Of a stretch of 64,000 nucleotides of DNA, positions 28,351 through 39,365 are shown in pieces (within the stretch, counting starts at the first letter, position 1; each line of letters opens with the position of its first letter). Below the pieces are notes generated by a model. The model saw only the letters and a list, made by a program, of their open reading frames with translations. It searched no databases and was not told where the DNA came from. This stretch comes from Shewanella putrefaciens (lineage in GTDB: Bacteria; Pseudomonadota; Gammaproteobacteria; Enterobacterales; Shewanellaceae): positions 2,188,501-2,252,500 of the forward strand of contig NZ_CP066369.1 in assembly GCF_016406305.1 (NCBI RefSeq), written 5' to 3'. The translations under genes were made by a program, and so were the position numbers.

Positions 28351-29790
28351 TTAAGCGACGATCAACACTTTACAGGTGTTGGTGCCACCGATGGTTTCCA
28401 TAGCATCACCCTTAGTCATCAAGACTAAATCCCCGCTCTGTAAATAGCCGGCGGTGGTCAGTGACTCTAAGGCTTTTTGCGCTAATAGATCGGCTGGATA
28501 AATAGTTGAATCGAAGTAAATCGGTAATACACCACGATACAGCGCCATTTTTGCCAGCGTCGTAGCATGACGGGATAAACCTAAGATCGGCAGTGAAGAG
28601 CTGATGCGTGACATCAGTTTCGGTGTTGCGCCCGATTCGGTTAAGGCGATAATCGCTTTAACACCTTCAAGGTGGTTTGCCGCGTACATGGTTGATAGCG
28701 CGATAGTTTCTTCAACCGAGGTGAATCGTGCATCTAATCTATGCTTAGAGACTTTCACACTTGGATGAGACTCGGCGCCCAGACACACGTTCGCCATGGC
28801 TTTCACTGTTTCTTCAGGGAAATCTCCCGCCGCCGTTTCGGCCGATAACATCACAGCGTCGGTGCCATCGAGCACAGCGTTCGCAACGTCCATCACTTCG
28901 GCGCGGGTTGGCATTGGGCTTGAAATCATAGATTCCATCATCTGCGTTGCAGTGATCACGATTTTGTTCAATTGACGTGAACGGGCGATGAGTTTTTTCT
29001 GCACGGCAACTAGGGCCGCATCACCGATTTCAACCCCTAAATCACCACGGGCAACCATGACAACGTCAGAGGCGAGGATCACATCATCCATTGCTTCGTC
29101 ACTGGCAACCGCTTCGGCACGTTCAACTTTGGCCACAATAAGAGCATTACTGCCGGCTTGTTGTGCTAATGAACGGGCATAGTCGAGATCGGCACCACTG
29201 CGTGGGAAAGAGACTGCTAAGTAATCCACTTGGATCATGGCTGCCGTAAGAATGTCAGCCTTATCTTTTTCCGTCAGCGCCGCAGCCGAGAGACCACCAC
29301 CTTGTTTGTTAATACCTTTATTGTTAGATAAAGGACCAGCAACTGTCACTGTGGTGTGGACTTTACGGCCTTCAACACGTTCGACACGTAATTGCACTCG
29401 GCCATCGTCTAGCATCAGAATGTCACCGACATTTACATCGTCAGGCAACTGCTTATAGTCGATACCGACTTGGTTCTCGTCGCCTTCGCCTTTCGCTAAG
29501 TCAGCATCTAAGGTATAGGCTTGACCTAATTTCAATTGGACCTTTTTGTTGTCCTTGAAAGTAGAAACACGAATTTTAGGGCCCTGTAAGTCGCCAAGAA
29601 TAGCAACATGAACACCTAACTCTTTTGCTATTTCGCGGGCTTGAGTTGCGCGCTTTAGGTGATCTTCAGGGGAGCCGTGGGAAAAGTTTAGACGTACAAC
29701 ATTTGCACCTGCCGCGATGATGCGGCGTAGATTATCATCACGATCAGTGGCGGGACCAAGGGTGGTGACGATTTTGGTTCTGCGGAACAT
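28351..29790 (-). CDS. pykA: Pyruvate kinase (type II)
   Basis: Last glycolytic/Entner-Doudoroff step: phosphoenolpyruvate plus ADP to pyruvate plus ATP. The 479-residue protein opens [16 protein letters not shown] and contains [22 protein letters not shown] and [11 protein letters not shown], the phosphate- and metal-binding motifs; length and N terminus favour PykA over PykF. A HexR-like palindrome lies 60 bp upstream. hexR is the next gene on the same strand, separated by 184 bp. Confidence 0.96.
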   Translation of the reverse strand: MFRRTKIVTTLGPATDRDDNLRRIIAAGANVVRLNFSHGSPEDHLKRATQAREIAKELGVHVAILGDLQGPKIRVSTFKDNKKVQLKLGQAYTLDADLAKGEGDENQVGIDYKQLPDDVNVGDILMLDDGRVQLRVERVEGRKVHTTVTVAGPLSNNKGINKQGGGLSAAALTEKDKADILTAAMIQVDYLAVSFPRSGADLDYARSLAQQAGSNALIVAKVERAEAVASDEAMDDVILASDVVMVARGDLGVEIGDAALVAVQKKLIARSRQLNKIVITATQMMESMISSPMPTRAEVMDVANAVLDGTDAVMLSAETAAGDFPEETVKAMANVCLGAESHPSVKVSKHRLDARFTSVEETIALSTMYAANHLEGVKAIIALTESGATPKLMSRISSSLPILGLSRHATTLAKMALYRGVLPIYFDSTIYPADLLAQKALESLTTAGYLQSGDLVLMTKGDAMETIGGTNTCKVLIVA

Positions 29791-29849
29791 AAGATACTCC
29801 GTTAAAGTTAAAAAATCTTGGGACTATATTACCATGCTATTCCAGATTA

Positions 29850-29864
29850 TGTAGTAAAGTTACA
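29850..29864. promoter_or_regulatory. HexR-like operator of pyk
   Basis: TGTAGTAAAGTTACA matches the HexR palindrome TGTAATTAAATTACA at 12 of 15 positions. It lies just upstream of a possible minus-strand -10 box (TAATAT, 29826-29831), so binding would cover the -35 region. Confidence 0.7.
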
Positions 29865-29974
29865 ATCAAATTGATCTAAAGTTATGTTTCAAAATTGTGA
29901 GGCATCGCTGAAATTTGCACTAAAAATGGCTAGGTGGTGGATTGGTACTAGCCATTTTTAGGATAGGAAGTGAA

Positions 29975-30829
29975 TTACAGTATCGGATCTTTATTGATAC
30001 GAGATTCCTTCAGCACTTCTTTAACGCGTTTAAGGTTGTCACGGAAACGTGGGCCGCGGCGTAGCGTAAAACCTGTTGCCAATACATCTATAGTCACCAA
30101 TTGAGCTAAACGCGAGGCCATAGGCAAATACATATCGGTATCTTCTGGTACCTCCATTGTCACTGGCAGTGTACATTCCATCGACAGCGGTGAGTTGCGA
30201 GCCGTAATACCAATCACAGCGGCGCCGTTTTCTCTGGCTAAACGTGCTATTTCAATCAATGACTTAGTGCGACCAGTGTGGGAAATGAGCACCACAACAT
30301 CACCTTCATTACTATTGATACAGCTCATACGCTGCATCAGAACATCGTCAAAACAGATGACAGGCACATTAAAACGGAAAAATTTATTTTGCGCATCATG
30401 GGCCACAGAGGCCGAAGCACCTAAGCCAAAGAAAGAAATGGTCTTAGCCTGAGTCAGAATATCAACCGCTTTGTTAATGGCTGAAACATCTAAACTTTGG
30501 CGGGCGGTATCTAACGAAGCCATTGAAGATTCAAAGATTTTTGTCGTGTAGGACTCGGGAGAATCATCTTCTTCAACATGGCGACTCACATAAGGCGTAC
30601 CGTTAGCAAGACTTTGTGCCAGATGTAACTTAAAATCAGGGAAGCCTTTGGTATCTAAGCGGCGGCAGAAACGATTCACAGTAGGTTCACTGACATCTGC
30701 CATCTTAGCCAGTGTGGCGATGCTGGAATGAATCGCTGTTTGTGGAGATGCTAAGATCACCTCTGCAACCTTGCGTTCTGACTTACTAAAATGGGTGAGG
30801 CTTTTTTGAACCTTTTCTAGGGTATTCAT
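29975..30829 (-). CDS. hexR: HexR, RpiR-family regulator of central carbon metabolism
   Basis: A 284-residue regulator with an N-terminal RpiR HTH domain (about 1-77, VSEPTVNRFCRRLDTKGFPDFK) and a C-terminal SIS sugar-phosphate domain (about 120-250, FFGLGASASVAHDAQ and LISHTGRTKS). In Shewanella it responds to 2-keto-3-deoxy-6-phosphogluconate. It represses zwf-pgl-edd-eda, pyk and gap genes and activates some gluconeogenic genes. It is divergent from the zwf operon, and palindromic sites lie in the shared 312-bp gap. Confidence 0.95.
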   Translation of the reverse strand: MNTLEKVQKSLTHFSKSERKVAEVILASPQTAIHSSIATLAKMADVSEPTVNRFCRRLDTKGFPDFKLHLAQSLANGTPYVSRHVEEDDSPESYTTKIFESSMASLDTARQSLDVSAINKAVDILTQAKTISFFGLGASASVAHDAQNKFFRFNVPVICFDDVLMQRMSCINSNEGDVVVLISHTGRTKSLIEIARLARENGAAVIGITARNSPLSMECTLPVTMEVPEDTDMYLPMASRLAQLVTIDVLATGFTLRRGPRFRDNLKRVKEVLKESRINKDPIL

Positions 30830-31141
30830 ACGCGTACGTCCGCTAAATTGAGAATGTAATTTTATTTATTTTTGTTTAGTGGGGCAGAGCAAAATGGTTA
30901 CACCACTAAATCGCTGCTTTGTAGTAATTTTTTAGTACAATTTTGAAATAAGATTTTACTACCTTCAGTAATTTAAGCACAAAAAGCATATCAGATTTAT
31001 GCCCTAAGTGCCTAGTTAGCTAAAATGTTAATTTTGATAAAAATAGATGCATTTAACAAATTCTGTTGTTATATTACAACAAAAGTGTGGATTTCTTCAT
31101 CGGCATGAAGGGACACGACATACAAAGGAGAGCGTAACGCA
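30830..31141. promoter_or_regulatory. hexR-zwf divergent regulatory region
   Basis: A 312-bp AT-rich gap with no gene. Besides the site at 31064-31078, it holds a palindrome with TTGTA (30919-30923) and TACAA (30936-30940) arms and a perfect TTACT-N6-AGTAA inverted repeat (30956-30971). The second partly resembles the gapA operator (GGTAGTAAAAT on the minus strand). These are candidate secondary HexR or autoregulatory sites for hexR itself. Confidence 0.5.
31064..31078. promoter_or_regulatory. HexR-like operator of zwf
   Basis: TGTTGTTATATTACA matches the HexR palindrome at 12 of 15 positions. It is embedded in a longer perfect repeat TGTTGT-TATATT-ACAACA (31064-31081), 63 bp upstream of the zwf ATG. 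Confidence 0.7.
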
Positions 31142-32614
31142 ATGGGCAAAACAACATCAGGCGCCAAAGCTTGTGACTTCGTACTCTTTGGTACTAAAGG
31201 CGACTTGGCACGACGCAAGTTGTTACCTTCTTTATACCAGTTAGATAAGGCTGAACTTCTCGATAAAGATACGAAAGTGATCGGTGTCGCAAAGGATGAG
31301 TTTAGTCAGGATGAATTTAGAGAGTTAGTCATTATTGCGTTAAACACCTTCGTCAAAGAACCCCTTTGCGAAGTGACACTCCAACGCTTCCTGTCCCGCT
31401 GCCACTATATAGGCACTAATTTTACTGATTCGGCTGGCTACAGTGCCTTCCATGATTTGCTCAAACCAGAAGAGCGAGTGATGGTCAGTTACTTTGCGAC
31501 TCCCCCCGCTATTTTTGGCGAAATCTGCCGCTGTTTACATGAACAAAACCTTATCCACAGCGATTCTCGCGTGGTACTCGAAAAACCCATCGGCTCAGAT
31601 TTAGCCTCTTCCCACGTTATCAATGATCAAGTTTCCGCCTATTTTAAAGAACGTCAGGTCTATCGAATCGACCACTATTTAGGGAAAGAAACCGTCCAGA
31701 ACTTGATTGCGCTACGTTTTGCTAACTCTTTGTTCGCCTCTAAGTGGGACAACCGGACCATTGACCATGTCCAGATCACCGTTGCGGAAGAAGTGGGAAT
31801 TGAAGGCCGCTGGGGTTATTTCGATAAAGCGGGTCAAATGCGCGACATGATCCAAAACCATTTGCTGCAGGTGCTGACACTGGTTGCCATGGATCCACCA
31901 GTGAACTTAGACGCCGACAGTATCCGTGATGAAAAGGTAAAAGTGCTTAAGTCACTGCGCCCCATCAATGCCGACAATGTGTATGAAAATACCGTACGCG
32001 GTCAGTATAGCGCCGGTTTCTTAAAGGGCAGCCCAGTTCCTGGCTATTTAGAGGAAGAGGGCGCCAATCTACAGTCTCACACTGAGACCTTTGTGGCGCT
32101 GCGGGTCGATATCGACAATTGGCGTTGGGCTGGGGTGCCTTTCTATTTACGTAGCGGCAAACGCATGCCGTTTAAGAGCTCTGAAATTGTGGTGTATTTT
32201 AAAAATCCACCCCACAACCTGTACCGCTCAAGCTACCGTAATCTGCCACCGAACAAGCTGACTATTCGTCTGCAGCCCCATGAAGGGGTTGAGATCCAGA
32301 TGATGAACAAGGTGCCAGGGCTAGAGCAGAAGCAGCGTTTACAAACCACTAAACTCGATTTGAGCTTCTCGGATACCTTTAAAAACGAACGTATTGCTGA
32401 TGCCTATGAACGACTATTACTCGAAGCTATGCTCGGTAATCAAGCCCTGTTCGTGCGCCGCGATGAAGTAGAGCAGGCATGGACTTGGGTCGATGGCATT
32501 ATCCAATCCTGGGAACAAAGTAACGAAAAACCAAAACCTTATCCTGCGGGTACTTGGGGGCCTGTGGCATCGGTTGCCTTGATCACCAAAGATGGCCGCT
32601 CGTGGGATGAATAG
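31142..32614 (+). CDS. zwf: Glucose-6-phosphate 1-dehydrogenase
   Basis: Oxidises glucose-6-phosphate to 6-phosphogluconolactone with NAD(P)+. The 490-residue protein has the dinucleotide motif FGTKGDLARRKLLPSLY (about 17-33) and the active-site motif RIDHYLGKETVQN. First gene of zwf-pgl-edd-eda, the Entner-Doudoroff operon; Shewanella lacks a complete glycolytic phosphofructokinase route, so this is its main sugar pathway. AAAGGAGAGCG precedes the ATG. HexR-like sites lie upstream. Confidence 0.97.
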   Translation: MGKTTSGAKACDFVLFGTKGDLARRKLLPSLYQLDKAELLDKDTKVIGVAKDEFSQDEFRELVIIALNTFVKEPLCEVTLQRFLSRCHYIGTNFTDSAGYSAFHDLLKPEERVMVSYFATPPAIFGEICRCLHEQNLIHSDSRVVLEKPIGSDLASSHVINDQVSAYFKERQVYRIDHYLGKETVQNLIALRFANSLFASKWDNRTIDHVQITVAEEVGIEGRWGYFDKAGQMRDMIQNHLLQVLTLVAMDPPVNLDADSIRDEKVKVLKSLRPINADNVYENTVRGQYSAGFLKGSPVPGYLEEEGANLQSHTETFVALRVDIDNWRWAGVPFYLRSGKRMPFKSSEIVVYFKNPPHNLYRSSYRNLPPNKLTIRLQPHEGVEIQMMNKVPGLEQKQRLQTTKLDLSFSDTFKNERIADAYERLLLEAMLGNQALFVRRDEVEQAWTWVDGIIQSWEQSNEKPKPYPAGTWGPVASVALITKDGRSWDE

Positions 32615-32623
32615 GGGGCTTCG

Positions 32624-33322
32624 ATGATAAAAGAAACCGTATTTAAATCCTTTGATACCCCAGCAGCGCTTGAGCTACAGCTGGCGAATAAAATTGCCAG
32701 TCAGTTGCAGGAAGCCGTCGATGCTCGCGGTAAAGCGAGCCTAGTGGTTTCCGGTGGTTCGACACCGCTTAAGTTATTTGAATTGCTCAGTATGCAATCG
32801 ATTGACTGGAGCGATGTCTACATCACACTTGCCGATGAGCGCTGGGTCGATGTCGAAGACAGTGCATCGAATGAGCGGCTGGTGCGTGAGCATCTGCTAC
32901 AAAATCGCGCCGCCAATGCCAAATTCCGCGGTTTGAAAAATATGTTCTCGACCGCAGAAGCGGGCGCCGATATGGCGGCTGAGTCATTGTCTAACTTTCC
33001 GCGTCCCTTCGATGTGGTCGTACTGGGTATGGGTAACGATGGCCATACCTGTTCATGGTTTCCCTGCAGTGCGGAGCTAGACGAAGCGTTATCGACGCAG
33101 GCGCTGTGTGTGGCAACTCACCCGACAACGGCTCCCCACGGCAGGATCACCTTGTCCAAAAGTGCGATTCTTAATAGCAGACAAATTTATCTGCATTTGG
33201 TCGGGGAACAGAAATTATCCGTATATCGTCAAGCCTTAGAGAATGATGATGTTAATGCTATGCCTATCAGAGCCGTATTAGCGCAGCGTAAAACGCCCGT
33301 TGATGTGTTCTGGAGCGCTTAA
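32624..33322 (+). CDS. pgl: 6-phosphogluconolactonase
   Basis: Hydrolyses 6-phosphogluconolactone to 6-phosphogluconate. The 232-residue DevB/SOL-type protein has the conserved LVVSGGSTPLKLFE (about 40-53), ADERWVD (the WVD motif) and VVLGMGNDGHTCSWFP segments. It starts 9 bp after zwf and ends 9 bp before edd, so it is in the same transcript. Confidence 0.95.
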   Translation: MIKETVFKSFDTPAALELQLANKIASQLQEAVDARGKASLVVSGGSTPLKLFELLSMQSIDWSDVYITLADERWVDVEDSASNERLVREHLLQNRAANAKFRGLKNMFSTAEAGADMAAESLSNFPRPFDVVVLGMGNDGHTCSWFPCSAELDEALSTQALCVATHPTTAPHGRITLSKSAILNSRQIYLHLVGEQKLSVYRQALENDDVNAMPIRAVLAQRKTPVDVFWSA

Positions 33323-33331
33323 GGAGTCACA

Positions 33332-35173
33332 ATGCACTCAGTAATCATGAACCCAGTAGTTCAAGCCGTTACCGACAGAATTATTGCCCGTAGCACAGCG
33401 TCACGTGCCGCTTATCTTGGCGCATTAAACGATGCTCGTAACCATGGCGTGCACCGCAGTTCCTTAAGTTGCGGTAACTTAGCCCATGGTTTTGCCGCCT
33501 GTAATCCAGACGATAAAAATGCCTTACGTCAATTAACTAAGGCGAACATCGGCATTGTGACGGCATTTAACGATATGCTATCTGCGCACCAACCCTATGA
33601 AAACTATCCTGAACTGCTGAAAAAAGCCTGTCAGGAAGTCGGCAGTGTCGCGCAGGTGGCGGGCGGTGTTCCTGCTATGTGTGACGGTGTGACCCAAGGT
33701 CAGCCCGGCATGGAATTGAGCCTACTGAGCCGCGAAGTGATTGCCATGGCAACGGCGGTGGGGCTATCCCACAATATGTTTGATGGTGCCTTACTGCTCG
33801 GTATTTGCGACAAAATCGTGCCCGGTCTATTAATCGGTGCCTTAAGTTTTGGCCATTTGCCTATGTTGTTTGTGCCGGCCGGCCCAATGAAATCCGGTAT
33901 TCCAAACAAAGAAAAAGCCCGCATTCGTCAGCAATTTGCCCAAGGTAAAGTGGATAGAGCGCAGCTGCTCGAAGCCGAAGCCCAGTCTTACCACAGCGCG
34001 GGAACGTGCACTTTCTACGGCACGGCGAACTCAAACCAGCTGATGCTTGAAGTAATGGGCCTACAATTACCTGGCTCATCCTTTGTGAATCCCGATGACC
34101 CACTGCGTGAAGCCTTAAATAAAATGGCGGCCAAACAGGTGTGCCGTTTAACCGAAATGGGCAGCCAATACAGCCCGATTGGTGAAATTGTTAATGAAAA
34201 ATCCGTCGTCAATGGCATAGTCGCGCTGTTGGCTACGGGTGGTTCCACAAACTTGACCATGCATATCGTCGCCGCGGCCCGTGCGGCAGGCATCATAGTG
34301 AACTGGGATGATTTTTCCGAGTTATCCGATGCGGTGCCTCTGCTGGCCCGCGTCTATCCAAACGGTCATGCGGACATTAACCACTTCCACGCCGCGGGCG
34401 GTATGGCGTTCTTAATTAAAGAATTGCTCGATGCCGGATTACTGCACCAAGATGTGAATACTGTGGCGGGCTTTGGTCTTCACCGTTACACCCAAGAGCC
34501 CAAACTGCTCGACGGTGAGTTGCGTTGGGTCGATGGACCAACGGTAAGTTTAGATACCGAAGTATTAACCTCGGTCGCATCGCCTTTCCAAAATAACGGT
34601 GGTTTGAAATTGCTTAAGGGTAACCTTGGCCGCGCCGTGATTAAAGTCTCTGCGGTTCAAGACCTGCACCGGGTAGTGGAAGCGCCTGCCGTCGTGATTG
34701 ACGATCAAAATAAACTCGATGCGTTATTTAAAGCCGGCGCTTTAGATAGGGACTGTGTCGTAGTCGTTAAAGGGCAAGGTCCAAAAGCCAATGGCATGCC
34801 TGAGCTACATAAGCTAACGCCACTCTTAGGCTCGCTGCAGGATAAGGGCTTTAAAGTGGCACTGATGACCGACGGTCGTATGTCGGGCGCATCGGGCAAA
34901 GTGCCTGCCGCCATTCATTTAACGCCAGAAGCCCTAGATGGTGGTTTGATTGCCAAAGTCCAAGATGGCGATTTGATCCGTGTCGATGCGCTCACCGGTG
35001 AATTAAGTCTACTGGTGTCTGAGACTGAACTGGCTGCAAGAGCCGTGGGTGAGGTGAATTTACATCGTTCACGTTATGGCATGGGGCGTGAGTTATTTAG
35101 CGCACTGCGTGCAAACTTGAGCAGTCCTGAAACGGGTGCGCGCTGTACGAACGCCATCGATGAACTTTATTAA
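33332..35173 (+). CDS. edd: Phosphogluconate dehydratase
   Basis: Iron-sulfur dehydratase that converts 6-phosphogluconate to 2-keto-3-deoxy-6-phosphogluconate. The 613-residue protein belongs to the IlvD/Edd family, with cluster Cys residues in [10 protein letters not shown] and [15 protein letters not shown] and a further family motif [19 protein letters not shown] at 33332 has AAGGAG directly upstream; an in-frame ATG six codons later is less well placed. Confidence 0.97.
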   Translation: MHSVIMNPVVQAVTDRIIARSTASRAAYLGALNDARNHGVHRSSLSCGNLAHGFAACNPDDKNALRQLTKANIGIVTAFNDMLSAHQPYENYPELLKKACQEVGSVAQVAGGVPAMCDGVTQGQPGMELSLLSREVIAMATAVGLSHNMFDGALLLGICDKIVPGLLIGALSFGHLPMLFVPAGPMKSGIPNKEKARIRQQFAQGKVDRAQLLEAEAQSYHSAGTCTFYGTANSNQLMLEVMGLQLPGSSFVNPDDPLREALNKMAAKQVCRLTEMGSQYSPIGEIVNEKSVVNGIVALLATGGSTNLTMHIVAAARAAGIIVNWDDFSELSDAVPLLARVYPNGHADINHFHAAGGMAFLIKELLDAGLLHQDVNTVAGFGLHRYTQEPKLLDGELRWVDGPTVSLDTEVLTSVASPFQNNGGLKLLKGNLGRAVIKVSAVQDLHRVVEAPAVVIDDQNKLDALFKAGALDRDCVVVVKGQGPKANGMPELHKLTPLLGSLQDKGFKVALMTDGRMSGASGKVPAAIHLTPEALDGGLIAKVQDGDLIRVDALTGELSLLVSETELAARAVGEVNLHRSRYGMGRELFSALRANLSSPETGARCTNAIDELY

Positions 35174-35193
35174 TACTAAGGAAGAATAACGCA

Positions 35194-35835
35194 ATGCTTG
35201 AGAATAACTGGTCATTACAACCGCAAGATATTTTTAAACGCAGCCCTATTGTTCCTGTGATGGTGATTAACAAAATAGAGCATGCAGTACCACTCGCTAA
35301 AGCACTGGTTGCCGGCGGGATCAGCGTGTTAGAGGTCACTTTACGCACCCCATGCGCCCTTGAAGCTATTACTAAAATTGCTAAGGAAGTACCAGAGGCC
35401 TTAGTCGGTGCGGGAACCATTTTAAATGAAGCCCAACTCGAGCAAGCCATTGCCGCTGGCGCGCAGTTTATTATCACACCGGGTGCCACGGTTGAATTGC
35501 TTAAAGCGGGGATGCAGGGGCCAATTCCTTTAATTCCAGGTGTTGCCAGTATTTCAGAGGTGATGGCTGGAATGGCGCTCGGTTACACCCACTTTAAATT
35601 TTTCCCGGCGGAAGCCTCGGGCGGTGTGGATGCACTGAAAGCCTTTTCTGGCCCACTCGCGGATATTCGCTTCTGCCCAACGGGTGGCATTACGCCAAGC
35701 AGCTATAAAGATTATTTAGCCCTTAAAAATGTCGATTGTATTGGTGGTAGCTGGATAGCACCGACGGATGCAATGGAGCAGGGTGATTGGGACCGTATCA
35801 CTCAGCTTTGTAAAGATGCCATTGGCGCTTTATAA
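35194..35835 (+). CDS. eda: 2-keto-3-deoxy-6-phosphogluconate aldolase
   Basis: Cleaves KDPG to pyruvate and glyceraldehyde-3-phosphate, the final Entner-Doudoroff step. The 213-residue class I aldolase has the Schiff-base Lys135 in [12 protein letters not shown], Glu47 in VLEVTLRT and the phosphate-binding CPTGGI loop. AAGGAAG lies about 9 nt before the ATG. Last gene of the operon, followed by a strong terminator. Confidence 0.97.
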   Translation: MLENNWSLQPQDIFKRSPIVPVMVINKIEHAVPLAKALVAGGISVLEVTLRTPCALEAITKIAKEVPEALVGAGTILNEAQLEQAIAAGAQFIITPGATVELLKAGMQGPIPLIPGVASISEVMAGMALGYTHFKFFPAEASGGVDALKAFSGPLADIRFCPTGGITPSSYKDYLALKNVDCIGGSWIAPTDAMEQGDWDRITQLCKDAIGAL

Positions 35836-35858
35836 GCCGAGCTCGAAATAGCAAAAAT

Positions 35859-35884
35859 AAAAAACCACCCCGAGGTGGTTTTTT
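35859..35884 (+). terminator. Terminator of the zwf-pgl-edd-eda operon
   Basis: AAAAAACCACC (35859-35869) pairs with GGTGGTTTTTT (35874-35884) around a 4-nt CCGA loop. Strong T-run. Confidence 0.92.
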
Positions 35885-35976
35885 GTCTTTTCATATGGTG
35901 ATAAAGAATGGCTGTGATCGCTGGCACTATCGAAAGTCAGGCTTTTATAAAAGTTGGCTAACTCAATGTTGCTTGC

Positions 35977-37326
35977 CTACATTTCCTTACTCAATTCAAT
36001 ATTCGAACCCGCTTTGGGGCTAAATAGCTGCTGATATAGTCGCCCTGCAAATTCATCCGTCATCCCCGAAATATAGTCCGCCAATACCCTGTGACTGTTT
36101 AAACCCTGTTGCTCACTTTCGCGCCAGCGCTCTTGGGTGTTCAGCGGCAATAAACGTTCGGGATCGGAAGCAAAAGCCTCAAATAATCCCATCACAATCT
36201 GCTGGCCCTTATATTCGAGCATTTGCATTTCAGGTTTACGGATAACGTATTTATATACCAATTGCTTAAGTACATTGAGCGCAATGGCAAATTCCGGTTC
36301 AAGGTTGGCATTAAAGCGCAGTAAAGGTTCTTCGAAAGCCGGATCTTCGGTAATGATAATGGCCGTGACAAACCCATTGACTAAGGTGCCTATGGCATCT
36401 TTACGCAGGTGATGCTCATGGGAAAACAGTTTTTTGCCAATATCGGCTAGCTCCTGTTTTATCCAAGCATCATTGCTGTGGGTCAGTGTCGGGGCGACAT
36501 CCTGCTGCCATTGGGATGCTGTGACTATTCCCATCACGATTGCGTCTTCAAGATCATGCACCGCATAGGCGATATCGTCCGCCAATTCCATAATCGAGCA
36601 GTCGAAGGATTTAAACTGGGTTCGCAGATGTGGATAGTGGTGCAGGGCCGGATGAGAGCTTTGCTGGGCCGAAGTAAAACGCGCTCTATCCGACTCTGAT
36701 AAGGGCTCAAGCACCCAGGCAAAAATGTCATTATCGTCGTCGAAAATGCCCTTTACGGGGGGCCATTGTGATGGCTTAAGCTGTCTGTGGCTGGTGATCT
36801 CAGTATGCTCACATGGGACAAATAGCTGCGAGCGCGGTGCTGGGTATTTCAAAATCCCCAGCATAGTGCGGCGGCAGAGATTCATTCCAAAATCTAAGGT
36901 ATATGGCTCAAGCTTAGATAAAATGCGCAAGGTTTGGCCATTGCCTTCGAAGCCGCCATGGTCGCGCATCATGTAATTCAATGCCACTTCACCACCGTGG
37001 CCAAAGGGCGGATGGCCAATATCATGGGCAAGGCATAAGGCTTCCAGCAGGCTCATGGAGTCTAATAGGGGTTTATGCTCTGGATATTTACGGATTAACT
37101 GGGCGGCGATCCCCGTACCAATTTGCGAAACTTCGAGCGAATGGGTTAAACGAGTACGATAGAAGTCATTCATGCCCACACCGAGCACTTGGGTTTTTGC
37201 TTGCAGACGACGAAAGGCGGCGGAGTGTAGGATACGCGCCCGGTCTCTTTGGTAGGGACTGCGGTGATCGTTGCGCCTTTGTTTATCTTCGCCATGGCGG
37301 CGTTCTTGCCAAACACTTGAAGTCAT
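35977..37326 (-). CDS. dgt: Deoxyguanosinetriphosphate triphosphohydrolase (dGTPase-like)
   Basis: HD-superfamily dNTP triphosphohydrolase, 449 residues from ATG at 37326 ([12 protein letters not shown]). That start has AGGA 6-8 nt upstream and is preferred over an open extension of eight codons. The metal site is [26 protein letters not shown] (early) and [17 protein letters not shown] (later) supply the other conserved His and Asp. It follows yfbR by 25 bp; both enzymes act on deoxynucleotide pools. Confidence 0.93.
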   Translation of the reverse strand: MTSSVWQERRHGEDKQRRNDHRSPYQRDRARILHSAAFRRLQAKTQVLGVGMNDFYRTRLTHSLEVSQIGTGIAAQLIRKYPEHKPLLDSMSLLEALCLAHDIGHPPFGHGGEVALNYMMRDHGGFEGNGQTLRILSKLEPYTLDFGMNLCRRTMLGILKYPAPRSQLFVPCEHTEITSHRQLKPSQWPPVKGIFDDDNDIFAWVLEPLSESDRARFTSAQQSSHPALHHYPHLRTQFKSFDCSIMELADDIAYAVHDLEDAIVMGIVTASQWQQDVAPTLTHSNDAWIKQELADIGKKLFSHEHHLRKDAIGTLVNGFVTAIIITEDPAFEEPLLRFNANLEPEFAIALNVLKQLVYKYVIRKPEMQMLEYKGQQIVMGLFEAFASDPERLLPLNTQERWRESEQQGLNSHRVLADYISGMTDEFAGRLYQQLFSPKAGSNIELSKEM

Positions 37327-37351
37327 AGGTATTCCTAACGGCAGTAGCAAA

Positions 37352-37939
37352 TCAAAGCATCTTGTTTATTTCGTCCAAATTCAGGGTAAAACTCGGGACA
37401 AAACAATCCATAAAGTATTTCACCGCGGGATCGGCATTGGCGGCGAGCATGGCCTCTAGGCGTTTACGGGCGGTATTAAACTCGGTATTACCGGCGCGAT
37501 TTTCCTCTAGGCATTTAAGGTAAGCACATAAAGTATCGGCGGATTTCACTATGGTTTTGTAAACGGGATCGGTGTAATTGCTGATAAATAGGCTGCGATA
37601 ATCCTCTTTAAACTCCTCCGGCACCATATCCAACATACGTTGCTCGGCAATGGCCTCGATTTTTTTATACTCGGCCTCAATCTCTTTATTGAAGTATTTC
37701 ACCGGTGTCGGTAAGTCGCCCGTCAGGATCTCACTGGCATCGTGAAAAATCGCCAGACTTGTGGCTTGGTGGGGATCGAGCGTCGTGCCAAACTTTTTAT
37801 TGCTAATGATGACGAGTGCATGGGCAACCATAGCAACCTGCAATGAATGTTCTTGTACATTCTCAGGGCGTACATTGTACATCAAGGGCCAGCGTTGAAT
37901 GAGTTTCATCCGAGCTAAATGGGCAAATAGGTGGCTCAT
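37352..37939 (-). CDS. yfbR: 5'-deoxynucleotidase YfbR
   Basis: HD-domain phosphatase that dephosphorylates deoxyribonucleoside 5'-monophosphates. The 195-residue protein has [35 protein letters not shown] and a later SADTLCAY metal-ligand segment, as in E. coli YfbR. It probably forms an operon with dgt. alaA is upstream on the same strand but separated by a terminator, as E. coli yfbQ/alaA-yfbR would be without it. Confidence 0.95.
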   Translation of the reverse strand: MSHLFAHLARMKLIQRWPLMYNVRPENVQEHSLQVAMVAHALVIISNKKFGTTLDPHQATSLAIFHDASEILTGDLPTPVKYFNKEIEAEYKKIEAIAEQRMLDMVPEEFKEDYRSLFISNYTDPVYKTIVKSADTLCAYLKCLEENRAGNTEFNTARKRLEAMLAANADPAVKYFMDCFVPSFTLNLDEINKML

Positions 37940-38092
37940 AGTGATCCTTCTATTAAGTTAACTGGATAACGTCATGATCTGCAATGAAAATCACTTAAAT
38001 CTATTAGGGCAGATTTAACGTTATTGTTGGCTTAGACTATCACAGCCATGAACGACAAGTGAGCGCAAATCCTAGGGATTTTATGAAAAAGG

Positions 38093-38122
38093 CAAAAAAT
38101 AAAGCGATCGCAAGGATCGCTT
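38093..38122 (-). terminator. Terminator after alaA
   Basis: AAAGCGATC (38101-38109) pairs with GATCGCTTT (around 38115-38123) around a GCAAG loop. On the minus strand the stem is followed by a T-run (complement of the A-tract at 38094-38099), correct for alaA. Confidence 0.8.
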
Positions 38123-38150
38123 TACAGACCAACCGTTAGCTTACCATTGA

Positions 38151-39365
38151 CTATTGTCGATAGGTCTCAAGGAATGCACCAAACTCGGTCAGCGCTTTAG
38201 TGAGATCTTCCTTATAGGGTAAGAATACCACACGTAAATGATCGGGCTCAGGCCAGTTAAAGGCGCTGCCGTGGACTAACAGGATTTTCTTTTCCCTGAG
38301 TAAATCCAGCACTAAACGCTCATCATCCCGCAGATTGAATTTTTTCATATCCAGTTTTGGGAAAGCATAGAGTGCACCTTTAGGTTTTTTCACACTCACG
38401 CCTGGAATTTGGTTGAGCAGCTCATAACAGGCATCCCTTTGCACAGTAAGCCGGCCATTAGGCAAAATAAGCTCATTAATACTCTGGTAACCGCCAAGGG
38501 CCGTTTGAATCGCATGTTGATTGGGCACGTTTGCACACAGGCGCATCGAGGACAGCATCTCTAAGCCTTCGATGTAACTTTTAGCGGCCTTAAGATTGCC
38601 CGATAACATCATCCAACCGACACGAAATCCGGCAACGCGATAAGCCTTAGATAGCCCATTAAAAGTGACAGTTAAAATATCGTCAGACAGGCTGGCCGCC
38701 GGAATATGTTTAGCTTCGTCGTATAAAATTTTGTCGTAAATTTCATCGGCAAACAGGATCAAATCGTGTTGACGACAAAGTTCAACCACTTGCAGCAGCA
38801 ATTCTCTGCTGTATACCGCTCCCGTTGGATTGTTCGGGTTAATCAGCACTATGCCGCGAGTACGCGATGAAATTTTGCTTTTAATGTCGTTGAGATCGGG
38901 GAACCAATCTGCTTCTTCATCGCAGCGGTAATGCACGGCTTTGCCGCCCGCAAGGTTGGCCGCCGCCGTCCACAGCGGATAATCGGGTGAGGGGATTAAG
39001 ATCTCATCATCGGTATTCAACAAGCCTTGCATGGCCATCATAATAAGTTCAGACACGCCGTTACCTATATAGATATCTTCGATATCGACACCAAAAATTC
39101 CTTGGGCTTGATAATGCTGCACTATGGCCTTGCGGGCAGAGAATAATCCTTTTGACTCACAGTAGCCTTGGGCACTGGGTAAATTAAGGATCACATCGCG
39201 CACAATTTCTTCCGGCGCTTCGAAACCGAAGGGGGCCGGATTACCAATGTTAAGTTTGAGGATCCGATGACCCTCGTCTTCTAAACGTCTGGCTTCCTTG
39301 TGCACTGGGCCGCGGATGTCATAGCAAACGCTATCCAGCTTGTTGGATTTGATGATAGGGCGCAT
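38151..39365 (-). CDS. alaA: Alanine aminotransferase AlaA
   Basis: PLP enzyme making alanine from pyruvate with glutamate. The 404-residue protein is very close to E. coli AlaA (YfbQ): PLP Lys240 in NGLSKAYRVAGFRVGW, VLINPNNPTGAVY and the substrate Arg near the C terminus (LRVVFLP). It lies upstream of yfbR, the same gene neighbours as in E. coli. Confidence 0.95.
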   Translation of the reverse strand: MRPIIKSNKLDSVCYDIRGPVHKEARRLEDEGHRILKLNIGNPAPFGFEAPEEIVRDVILNLPSAQGYCESKGLFSARKAIVQHYQAQGIFGVDIEDIYIGNGVSELIMMAMQGLLNTDDEILIPSPDYPLWTAAANLAGGKAVHYRCDEEADWFPDLNDIKSKISSRTRGIVLINPNNPTGAVYSRELLLQVVELCRQHDLILFADEIYDKILYDEAKHIPAASLSDDILTVTFNGLSKAYRVAGFRVGWMMLSGNLKAAKSYIEGLEMLSSMRLCANVPNQHAIQTALGGYQSINELILPNGRLTVQRDACYELLNQIPGVSVKKPKGALYAFPKLDMKKFNLRDDERLVLDLLREKKILLVHGSAFNWPEPDHLRVVFLPYKEDLTKALTEFGAFLETYRQ